Assembly: GCA_020091685.1 (NCBI GenBank)
Contig: CM034597.1
Location: 34,403,301 to 34,467,300, forward strand
Origin: Lutjanus erythropterus
Taxonomy: Eukaryota > Chordata > Actinopteri > Lutjaniformes > Lutjanidae
DNA: 64,000 nt
Reading direction: 5' to 3'
Position numbers and translations under genes: made by a program. The notes beneath the pieces were generated by a model. It did no database searches and was not told where the DNA came from. It saw only the letters and a list, made by a program, of their open reading frames with translations. Shown here in pieces: positions 35,100-46,700 of this stretch (positions within the stretch are counted from its first letter, which is position 1; each line of letters begins with the position of its first letter).

Positions 35100-38000
35100 T
35101 TTTACCACAACATGCAGGAAATAATAGTAATGCCTGACGTGATAATAGTTACATTTAAAGGTCTTTCACGCCCCCTGCCGTAGAAAGTGTCTCTGTGCTA
35201 CTCGATTTCTTAACTACAACAGCATCCTAAATTAACCAACTGTTCTACATGTTGTTTGAAAAAATACAAACAGCAAGGCTGAGAAATATACTTATTCATA
35301 AATATGTTTCCAAGTTATGAATTTGAAGAGGGGAACTTGAAAGCAGCGATAAGTGATTTCACGTATTATAAGATTTCAAAATAAAAGCCTTTCTGTTTAA
35401 TGAAAAAAATGGCTAACATTTTTTTCTTCTTAAAGACAAGTAGAATCAAGTAAGGTATGAGGTCCTAATGTATGTTAATAGAGTATATATATTATCACAT
35501 TAAATAGACCATGGGAGCACAGGACATGTTTCCATAATTCACTGGCTAAAGCAGTCTAACAAGGCTAAGAAGGCCAGAAAAAGTAGAAAAAGGCCCCATA
35601 TTTTTCTCATACATTGCTGGTTTCCTCTTTACACTATCTACCATCTTATCAGATGTACTATAGGATAATAATTTATTTAACCATTGCTTCTGTGAAGGAG
35701 GAGGTTCAGATTTCCAAATTTGTAGAACAGACTTTTTCCCCAGCTATGTTTGTAAGTAATATGACTTTTTTTTTAATTGATCTTATTTATTTATTTTTTT
35801 ATTTAATTTAGTTCACATTTATTTCTTGTGTGTCTCCCAAGATCCAGCCCCAAGGGTCAGATGGAATTTTATTTTTTATATTATCTAATGACCTATTTCC
35901 ATTTTTTTTTCCAGAGAAGAGTGATTCCAAAGCATAGAAAGTAATCTCAACCACAGCTTTAACATCTCTGGGAATTGGGAGAGACATTTTGTGCAGATGG
36001 GGAATATAAAGTATTATGACACAATCAAAAACGGCTGCTGTGGTGATATAGTTGTGTCAACTGTCAGCTGTTTCCGAAGTTAACGATAAACTTTCAATCT
36101 TAAAGTTTCTTGTGTGCTTCCAATTCTATACTTTTTACATGATCAATTCAGCCACGTGCTGCTTGGATGTGTAATTGCTCCAGATTTGATGCATAATTTA
36201 ACCATTTTTTACTATGCAAGAATTGATAACAATGTTTGAAAATCCCTTCAAAATACCACTTTAAGACAACAAGACCTTGAGAAACACCATAGAAAAATTC
36301 ATGCTATGAATTTAGTATCAAAAACTTTTGCCATTTGGAAGTATCTGCAAGAATTGTATTTTTCAGAGTGCACTTCTACACTGGGAATGTTTCATGAGAC
36401 TGTGATTATCCTACAGACCACAATTGGTCATTTTATACAGTGAGATCAAGTTTTATTAAACAGTCTCACTACAATGAAATAGCTTCTATGGGGAATATCA
36501 TCACACATAAATGCAATTTGGTTTATTGAATCCACAAGAGGCTCAGTGTTCCAGTCCATTCCAGTCAATTTATGCAATTTCAATACTGTTTTGGGACCCC
36601 AGTCAAGCATATTTCAAAACCCAAATACTAAAAATAACACCATCTACCAGCCACATACACTCAGTTACCTTTACTCCAAAAAATTCTGTCCAAGCTACAT
36701 TTTATAAAATTGTACTGATGGTTTTGCTATATCTGTATAGCCAATGCAGTGATGCTACTGTGGTCTAATCTGGTTAATGCCCTGACAGTGGCTAAAGTCA
36801 CAGTATCACAGTGACAGCATCACAGTCGGTGTACAACAAGCCTGGGAGTTGGATCATAGATTGGGACAAGATAAGATAAGGATTTGCTCTCAGTTCGACA
36901 GGATAGGAAAGCTTAAAGGGTCACTTGCACCTGAACTTTCCCTGTCCTATAGTGCTGGGGATTACTTTCGGTGCAGAAAACTGAGACAAATCCAGATATT
37001 CACATTGTACACATTTTGGAGTTGAGGTTGTAGAGAGGCAAGATGCTTTGACATGTAAACCACCAAGTTACATCATAGCCATCATGGGTTTGATGCAACA
37101 AAACAGCAGTGCTGCAGCGTCTCCACACTTTGTTTCTGGGTGGTTATTTTAGCCTTTTCTTACTCATTTTTCAAACCACCTGTCCTCTCTGTCAAAAATG
37201 TGTACTTTTCCGTCCTCAAAGGAGTTTCCACTGTCCTTTAAATGAAGACAGAGTGCTTCGTCTTCACCTGTGGGCTTTGCTCTATCTTGGTTGTGTTTCA
37301 TCTCCTGATGGATAGGTCTGTGTATTTGTCACAGCTTCAGACCGCACAATGCTCTGCCCATGTTTAGTGAGTGGTTTATTTGGAGGCCGAGTCTCTGACG
37401 AGCTGTGTTTGAAAAACACGGGGACACTGTGTTTATTGAAGATCAGACTGAGTGACACTCCAGTCATGCAAGGGATTATTTCACTTCATATCCCCGCCGC
37501 TTCTCTCCTCTGTGTTGGTCTGCTCTTTCTAATAGCTTTTGGTTTCTATGTTGACAAAGATGCACTTTGGGTAGCCTCAAGCTTTTAAAGGTTTCCTGAG
37601 ATATTTGTACTTATCTCTCGCCTCAGTGCTGTTTGGCACAGTGTCAGCCCTGCGGTGAAAAGTCCAAATAAACCCTGACTTTTCCTCCGCTTCACTGGAC
37701 GCCTGTGTAAAACTGTCTTTAGCCAAGTGGTCATGTTAAATGACCACTTTACTATGTTTGGGCTCACTCACAAGTCTGTTGCATCTTCTCACAGCACTTT
37801 TTGCTTATCTCACAGCAATTTTATCTTCTCTAAAACTCATAAAGTGTTCACTCATTTTGATGTTTGTGTTCCCTTAACCGTAATGCCACTGACTGAGTGT
37901 CATATTCCACAGGGGCTTTGTTCTATCCTTCCGATTTCTTAATCAATATCTTTCCAATGACTCCCTAATTGTTTTCTGTTTTAATTAGTGTCTTTTAAAA

Positions 38001-40232
38001 ATACCTTTTTAGGGTGACCTCAATACATATGGGCCACCCTGTCATCTATTTTAAAAGAGACACAAGAGAAGCAGCAGACACAGATTTCCTCATGTGCTCT
38101 GTCGACAATCCTACACACTACTACTATTATTTAATAATAATTGAATACATTTAATCATATTTTTTTCTTCTTGTTTATATCAAAGAGACCCAGTAATCTT
38201 TGCATGTTAAATATGGTGGTGAGATGAGGAATTTACAGAAAAATTTAATTCCTCTATTTTCATGGTGTAGTCTGATCAGTCTCATGATAATTCAGTGTGT
38301 GGGTTTTAAGGAAACACTATAGCTAAATATTTTAAGGTTGTTAACGATTTTTTGATTATTTGATTAAACCATGGGTCTTCAACCCCCAGGGGGGTCCTCA
38401 GCTTTACTGCATGGGGTTCTGCCAAATTATGTTCGATAGATTTTTCATAAGAATCGACCAATCTGTGCAATATTATTACCCCAGTGTACAGACAGTCTTG
38501 TGAGCCACAACGGATCATTTTGTTACTTCACGAGCAAGAGACTCTGACATACTCTCCACCTTAGAAATGACCAGCAAAAGTGCACAGGGTGAGGCTAATG
38601 TGGCTAACATTAGCTATGCTACTGCTGCAGACTTAGCAGCGACACGTAAACACAAATAAGCAAAGACTTGGAAATATTCAATACAATATACAGTATATCG
38701 TAGGGGGTCACTACTTTGTCTCTCTATCAGCTAAATGTTTAGACTACAAAACATCAAAAATTTTGCATGATGAACATCACAAAATACAAAGATATTCAGT
38801 TTAGAAAGATAAAAAAAAACACATCAAAAGCAAAAAATTCTAACATTTGTTGTTGATGTTTGGCTCTTTTTTTCTACAAATGACTAGTTGCAGACAGTTG
38901 CAGATCAATTTTCTTTTAGTCAATAAATCAATAAATCAACTAATTTTGTAAAGGTCCAGAGCATAAGATTTAGGTGGAGTAGCCTAGAATGGATAAATTA
39001 AACACTGGGTCTAGACAGGGTCTTTTTTTGTTTTTTTTTATCTTTCATGGTTTGGAATTTGGAAGGGCAGGGTGAGACGAGGTGTTAGACCTGGTCCTTT
39101 AAATATTCATCTCTATAATCAAAATGTTATTGCTTTAAACCATAACAATAGATAGTATTCAGTATTGTCAGACTGTTACCTTAAGTATATAAGTTCTTCA
39201 AGTAGCAGACAGGAGACTCAAACCAAGATTTATTCAAATTGCTCAAATTAATTTTCAAATACATTTGGTTTAAGCTTTGGGAGGAGCAGCAGAGAGATAA
39301 TTTCAGGGCCAGTGAGAAAAGAAAAGATAGCATTGCTCTCATTAGCACAAATTATTACAAGGTTACAGTGAAGGGGAATGGAGCAGTTTATCGACTCACC
39401 CCCTCACTGGATAAATCAAACATGAACAAAAAAGACCTACTGGGGCCGTATTACAGAAACTTAAGTCCTGAAGTTAAGATAGCAAGAGTCTTAGATCTTA
39501 GAATCCTAACTAACTTAAGGAATTGTATCTTGTCTTACTTCACCCTGTCTTATCTCAGGTTAGGAAATCCGAAATATTTACTCCAACAACGCTTATCAAC
39601 TTTTATGTTTGTTACAACAACCAACATTGCTTTTCTCATATCGCTGAGCAAAGCACCTTTTTAATTAGACTTTTTAAAATGAAAAATACATTGAAACATA
39701 TGAAAGAAAATGCAGCAAAAAACTTAACTTCAAGACAGGTGAGTTAGAGGTGTTGGTAATGCTAAGTTACATGATTTAACTCAACATCTGTGGGCTAAGA
39801 TAGCAGACATTGTGTCTGTCGGTTCTGGCATCCATTCTGTAAAACAAATGAAAGAAAAGCCATATGGATTATGATTATTATGGAGTTTGCCAACAAAACC
39901 ATTAGCTACTGTTAGCTAACACTAATGTTAATTGCAGTTAGGGAACACTACTGTTAGCTATTGGTAGCTAACACTACTGTAAGTGACAGTTGGGGAACAC
40001 AACGCAACAGGAATACTTTGTTTTGACAGCAAATGTAGGATCCAAGAGGAGTCACAACTACCCAGGCAAATTACATTACACAACCAGCTGTATGAGCTCT
40101 GCCACTGGCTGGCTGTTTTACAAACCAACCAACCATCCTTGTCCTTGTCATGATTACCATGGTTACCAAACAGTTAAGATAGGATGTGCAAGTTAATAAG
40201 TTTCTGTAATAGAGGCCCCTGAACAGCACCAG
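35100..40232. other. Intergenic region between gpsm2 and fetub
   Basis: No ORF here looks like a conserved protein, and I could not assemble exons with good splice sites. It contains T-rich low-complexity sequence near 35765-35825, fragments of the ATTAATCG-type repeat at about 38340 and 38740-38960, and a short tandem duplication near 39905-40005. The 3' UTR of fetub must lie at the right end. A minus-strand AATAAA is at about 39224-39232 and an ATTAAA at about 39658. Confidence 0.5.
39905..40005. repeat. Two-copy tandem duplication
   Basis: Two adjacent units share TAGCTAACACTA, CAGTTAGGGAACAC or CAGTTGGGGAACAC, and CTACTGT in the same order, with a period of about 55 bp. It is non-coding and lies downstream of fetub. 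Confidence 0.55.
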
Positions 40233-40730
40233 TTAAACTGTAGTGTATCGAGAAGGGCCGGGACAGGAGCGGAAAGGTGAGGGCCCACTGGGGAAATCTT
40301 CCAGGAAGAAGGGGTTGTGAGAGGGTGGCGTCTCCACCAGGGCCTGCCGTTTCTTGCGGTCAGGCCTCTGGTAGTGGAAGTCGAGGGGTGGTCGCAGCGC
40401 CAACAAGCCTAGTACCTCTTCAGAGGAGGAATCAAAAGGACCAGCGGCTGGTGGTGGCTGTTGCTGGTTTACTAGGACTTCATCAGACTCACTGGAGGAT
40501 GAGCTAAGTGGGTTAGAGGGGTTAACCACAACACTCGGGTCAAAGGGCACAGGGTGAATGGGCGTAGGGTCAAACGGCGCTGGCTGAACAACAGGGGGCA
40601 GTGTGGGGTCAGCAGGAACAGGCTCTGGATCGTTTACCGGGTCATCGATCAGAGGAGGGAAGGTTGGGATGGCGGGTTCTTGTGGGAGGTCGTGACCCTG
40701 AGGCTGCACCGGTCTGAGGATGTCCACATT
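40233..40730 (-). CDS. fetub: fetub exon 7: Pro/acid-rich tail and stop
   Basis: The acceptor is TGTCTCCAG. It encodes 165 residues: Pro-rich stretches with PFDP twice, SSSSSESDE and SSSEE acid clusters, RPDRKKRQA (basic site, residues 390-393), and the last Cys in FRSCPGPSRYTTV before TGA. Low conservation is normal for fetuin tails. The final Cys at 421 supports the exon assignment. Confidence 0.9.
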   Translation of the reverse strand, partial: NVDILRPVQPQGHDLPQEPAIPTFPPLIDDPVNDPEPVPADPTLPPVVQPAPFDPTPIHPVPFDPSVVVNPSNPLSSSSSESDEVLVNQQQPPPAAGPFDSSSEEVLGLLALRPPLDFHYQRPDRKKRQALVETPPSHNPFFLEDFPSGPSPFRSCPGPSRYTTV

Positions 40731-43700
40731 CTGGAGACAAAGAGACACCAAACCGATGTTTTACAGACTCATTCACTGACTGCAACAAGAGTCTCAATCA
40801 TGCAATATTAGGTTACACACCACAGCTCTAAAAAGAGTGAGAAGACAACATAATTATAGCACAGAACCGTACAATTTAAAATTGCACACATTCATTTAAA
40901 CACACACAAGCACAACATACATTTGAAGACACGAGATATGACAGAATAATTATATGGCCGGTGGCATTCACTCAGAAAGTTAAATTAGCATTTTAAAGGT
41001 TGCTTTAGTAAAATCCGAAACAAAACAGAGCATAAAGCATTCATCACATCTCGGTCAGGCAGTGGGTTATTACAGTGTGAAGGGACTGACACTTCATTTC
41101 ACATTTTGCTTCAAGTTTCTGCACTTTACTCACTTACTGATTTACATGTTTTAATACACTTGAATGTCCTGTTCTTTTTGGGAGTGCACGTAATTTTTCT
41201 GCTTCTGTTTTTCTGTATTTAAAGGGACAGTTCACCTCAAAATCAAAAATACATGTATTTCCCCTGGCCTTTTAGCATTACTCAGTTGGCCACAGTTTTT
41301 CAAATGTTTTTTTTTTTTGCTTTGAGCACAACAAGCCAAGTGCCATCTAGTTTCATTATATTCAAGAGAAGGCAGACATCTCTTCGGCAGATATCTCCAA
41401 AACTTGACAACTCGCACCAAAACGATCAAGGTGGATAAGCAGAATGACAGAGCAGAAGAAAAATATGCATCTTTGAATTCTCTTCTCTTCACTCTTTAAT
41501 GTACTGTCAGAATTTATAGATTATAACAATAGATAATCAAAATAATTGTATTTAGTGGGTCAAATTTCACAAAGTATCCCAAATTTTCTTCCCCATGTTT
41601 GTCAAGAAAGAAACTTAAGTCTTTGTATGGGAAAACCTACTTGGAAATAAACCCCTTTCTGATTGGGTTGTCAAGTATTTCTTAACTGCTTTCTTTACCT
41701 GTACTTTGAACATCTCACAGGACACCTGAACATCTGGATGGACGGTGAAGTCTCCATGCACAGATCCTGCACAGAAACCTGCAGTCTGAGAGGAGGAGAT
41801 GAAACTTTTTATTAATTTCTCTGACTATACCGGGTCGCTACAAGAAAAAAAAAAAAAGCAGCAGCAAAGAGCAGGGAAGGTTTTGTTTTTTGTTTTTTGT
41901 TTTTTAAAAAAGCAAATAGATAAATAATAAAATAATAAATAGAAAAAGGAGCAGAGGACCTGTCAAGCTTCTTTAATAAAATAATCAATTACTGCAGCCT
42001 TTTAGTGGTGTCAGTTTTAAAACTAGAAATTAATCTGTCATGTTATCAAGTATATAAAACAGCATGTCCACAAACTGCTCCAGTGATGGTAAACATGCTG
42101 ACTAATGTTTATTTAAGTTTTCAGAACAACATTAATTTGTGTCATAACAGTGTCAGATTGTCAACACAAGAATCTATTTTTTTTAATTAACGGAGCACCT
42201 TCTGACAATGTTGTTCAATGATATCCTCTTTTTTGTTCTCAGAAGAAACATTTTTATGTATCTAAATCAATAATGGAATGTTTTTTGTGTGGACCTTCAA
42301 GAGTTAAAGCAAAGTTTTATGGCATTTTAACATCTACTTTTGAATGTGTTGCCTGTGTTGAGTACCTCAGTGTCAGAGTTGAGCGTCCGTCGATGGCAGG
42401 TGCCTCTGTCTGTCACTCCCTCTGGACACTCTTGGACCGTGTACTCCACAAAGGTGGCTTTCACTGGCACAACCTCAAATATGAAGATAATATGGTTATA
42501 AAAAAGGGCACACACTAAACACAGTATTGCAAAATGTGTTTTGGGAACAATGAGATTAAACAGTGTCAATTTAATACCGATGCCTCTATATGACCAACAT
42601 ATGATCGGCTATTTTATTTATTCTATTATTCTCAGTGTCTGCCACCTGGTCGGTGTCTCCTTGAAATCACATGAAACCAACGTGTTTACATTTTCTCTGG
42701 CAAAGTTCAAGTGAGTAGTTTGTTAGCCAGTTAAAAAGAAGCAGGACAAGATTTTTATTTAGATAATTTTATTTTTGATGGCAAATTTTCTGTTTTTTAT
42801 GGTGGCAACACTGCCGTTGTTGTCCACAGGGGGCTCAAACAACCAAAATATTGTGCGCACACATAGTCTGTTTATATAAAAATAAATAATACTATTGTTA
42901 CTAAAGTGCAGTCAACATGATTTCTGGGTGTACAATTAGTTAATTAATGTACACACACACACACACACACACACACACGTATATATGTAATTTGGGAGTG
43001 CAGTCTGTTTTGTACCTCTTGCATTGCCTGTAATGGTCTAATGGTGCTTAATTATTATTATGATTCATGATAATTAGTAGGGACACTGCAAATCAGTTTT
43101 GGTGCTGACAGAATGCTGGTCTATATAAAGACGTCGTACTAAACGGTGTGTGATATTCATGTTTTTGTATAAACTTTAATGGAAAGGATAACTTATACAT
43201 ACAGTTATTAACAACAATTTATCACGAAAGCAGGGTGTCAAAAATAATGACGTAGTATCTCAAAATACTGTCAGTGTCATCCAAAAAAACAAACAACTCT
43301 TCAGTCACACTAACAAACATTACCTGTAAATCTGATTTCCTTTCACATTTTTTCAGTTTCAAGAGTCACATTTCAAGAACTTCAGCTTCAGCTGCTACTT
43401 TGTTCCATCACATTCATCTCAAAAATGGTCTTAGAAGAGTCTCACACAATGCATGCTGGGAAATCTGCTAATATACTGATCATGTTTCTGAAGAAACTTC
43501 ATTTAGTAAGTTGATTGAACTCTGTATAGTACATTCATTCAACCCATCATTTCAAGACAAAATACTTCAAGTTAGAAGAACTCGTGTTTAAAAGTTCTGA
43601 AGTGTTCTGAAAAAAAAAAAAAGTTTAATTATGTTGAACAGTAAAACTTGTATATTTACTTTAAGGAGATGAGATTAACAAGAAAAGATTAGATTCCACT

Positions 43701-46700
43701 TTATTATTGTATGATTTTTTTTTCAGTGTTGCACAGGATTCGTCCTTCATATCTTCATGATCTGCGTTCCTGCAATCATCAAATCTATAATTATTCCACT
43801 CGAAATAACGATAAACTCGGGCCTCCTCTCTGTTGAACACCTCAATTACAGTTTGGTTTAATTTACAGAGGTTCTGCTGCCATCATCTTTTCATACTCAG
43901 CACTAGTACAATTTAAGAAAGCTGTTACAGGTTTGTTTTTATCTCTGCCTGTTATGAATCATCTTTGTAAACCTCCCACTGATAATTAGTCAGTCTAATT
44001 TGATTTAATTATTTTGTGTACATGCATATATTGATGTCTGCTAGTGTGCGTGGTCTTTTCCTTTATCTTCTTTTTTCTCCTTCGACCCTTTCTCTTTCTT
44101 TGCCATTATTTCAATATATTTTTTTTCCTGCATAATGGATGAAGGTATGCTCTGGAGAGTGCCCTGATCAAGCCCCTCTGAGGTTTTTTTTGCACCACTT
44201 CATCATATTTGATCTTGTTTATGTATATATAAAGTTGCATCTTTTGTATATAAATGAAGAAATCTAATTAAATCAGCTGCAGATACAGAGTGGTGGTGTT
44301 GCTGCTACAATGAAATGGCTGTCATCTTGGTTTTGGAGCACAAAAATGTCACCTGAGGTGTATTACTGCATGCAGAGAGGAGCAATATACTGCGCTTTCC
44401 TCCCAAAGCGAACTATTCAATTTCTCCTTTGCTCCCCAAACAAGAGCCTGGCCAGTGGCCAGACATTAAGATCTAAAGTGCCTTCAGTAATCCTTCGCAA
44501 CCTCGCCAAATTCTTGAATCATTATGGTTATTGTGGAGCAGTAACGGTGCTCATCTGGCACACTCAAAGGTGCACTGTGCCGTCTGTTCATGCACACCTG
44601 CAGATTTTTCTTAAGTGTAATTTCCCACTAAACACAACATTCAACACATCGTTGTGTGATTAAATCAGCCCCGGAGCTTCGTTTGCGTATCCAGTGGTAC
44701 CTGCGCTGCAGCTCTGGTGACCTTCTTCACTCCGAGCCCGGCGCTCAGTGTGGACTGTCTCTTGTAGGACACCAGAGTGACCTGAGCGGCGTCCGCGGCC
44801 TGCTGGCTGTCTACAGGGAGCAGGAGGGGACAGGTCGGACATGTCTGCTGGAGCTTCTCTGGGGGATCTACAGGGACCAGTCAGGGAAAATATACACAAT
44901 ATTATATACAGAATATGTTGGTCAGAACTGCATGGGCATTAAATAAAAACAGTAATCATCAGTATTCAGTAAAAGTTGAATAAAAACTTAAAAGTATATC
45001 ATTTAGAGTTTGAGCAGAGGTCTAGACGGACAAAATAATGTAAATGCCTGTGTAGGTGTTCAAGGCCTTTAAGTGAATTAAATTTAAATGTTTTCAGAAA
45101 GAAATGTCTTTTCTAAGATACATTTTCTTTTCTTTTCTTTCTCATAAGCCCCATGAATATCACTTGTAGAAATTCAAAATGCCGATGCTACAGTGTTTAA
45201 GGTACATTTGTATCACATCTCCCAATGATAACTGACTGCAGAACTTGTCTTAATTCCAAGGTTTAGGTTATTGTCATTGTCTTCATGTACAGTAATGAAC
45301 CAATACACAGAGGATTAAAATTACATTCCTTCACGCTCGTGTGTCTACAATTACAAATCCAAATCAGGCACAAAGAGCCTCCTGAGCAAACCAATGTTTA
45401 AACAAAGAGTTCAACTGTCATTCTGTTCAATATTTAGCAGATGAGATGTAAACGTTACCTGGGACAAGAGTGCAGTCGTAGCTGTACAGGTAGGTGTATC
45501 CCTCTGGTGTGTGGAGGATGGTGGTGTTACAGTTGCCCGAGATTTGCTAGAAAAAAAAAAAAAAAAAAAAAATTCATCCGGTTCAGTAATAATGTAATAA
45601 GTGACACAACAAGAACAGTCTAAGACAATCTGATTTTAAATGTGTGTGTGTTCTTGTACTGCTGTCTTTGAGAGGAGAAAAGTTTTAGACCCTGAGAGTG
45701 AGGAGATTTTTGGAGGAGTGAGGACATTTTGGTCTCTTATGGACTGTTTTTTTCTTTTTTTTTCAAGCGCATATTTATTGATTTCAGATGGTCAAACACG
45801 CAGAGATGAAAGGACAGGATAAAAACATGTACCCTCTTTTTCATCTTTCCCTCAACACAAACACACTTTCCACACTTACAGGAAAAAAACAAGCAAAAAT
45901 TAACTAAAATGAGAAATGAGACGAATAGAAAATTAAAAACAAAAACAAAACACCAGACAGAAGCTTTATATATTTCGATGTAACGAGGGTAACTGGCATA
46001 ATGAAGAGAAAATGGCATAAAAAACCCACCAATACCTACATGGAGATATACCCTGAGATCTTAGCCCCGAGGTCTGCAACTTTTATGATCAAAAGAGACA
46101 TTTCTGGCCAAAACAAGAAAAAAGAATCTAAGACACAACTTTTCCTTGAGGACTTCTCTTTTTTTGATTAGGCATCCCTAGCTTCCAAAGAAGAAAAGTT
46201 AATTATCCCAACAAAAGATCTGTAGTTTGGTAAAACATTTTTTTTCAAAACTTCAGCTCTAATATAATCCAGAAAGGGGTTTCAGACATGAAAAAAATTT
46301 AACAGCTTGTCCTTTGATCAAAAGCTTAAAGTTTCTAAATGTTAAAGTTTCATAGCACTGAATCCAACATGAACCTCTAAATCCACTGGAGAATACATCT
46401 CCTTTCACTGTTTCTGGGTTAAGATGCCGATTTTAAGGTTTAAAATAAAAGTAGGTTTAGGCAAGTGTTAAGGGAAATTTGCTCATATCAACCAAAAATG
46501 GGTAATCAAAACATTATTTTTTAAAATCTTTTATTTTTACCTCTTTTTTTCATTCGATCTTGAGATAAAGGTGTGGAAGGAGTATTTTCAGATAAGATAT
46601 TCTGACTTTCTTTTGCTCTTTTGCAGTGCAGAGAATGCATCATGTCAGTCAGAGTCCTCACAAATATAGCACAAGCAGTACAAATGTGTGGGATTTTTTT

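Noticed and set aside
39239-39664. 141-codon plus-strand ORF
   Set aside because: No domain, no Kozak context and biased toward AT-rich codons; it sits in intergenic sequence.
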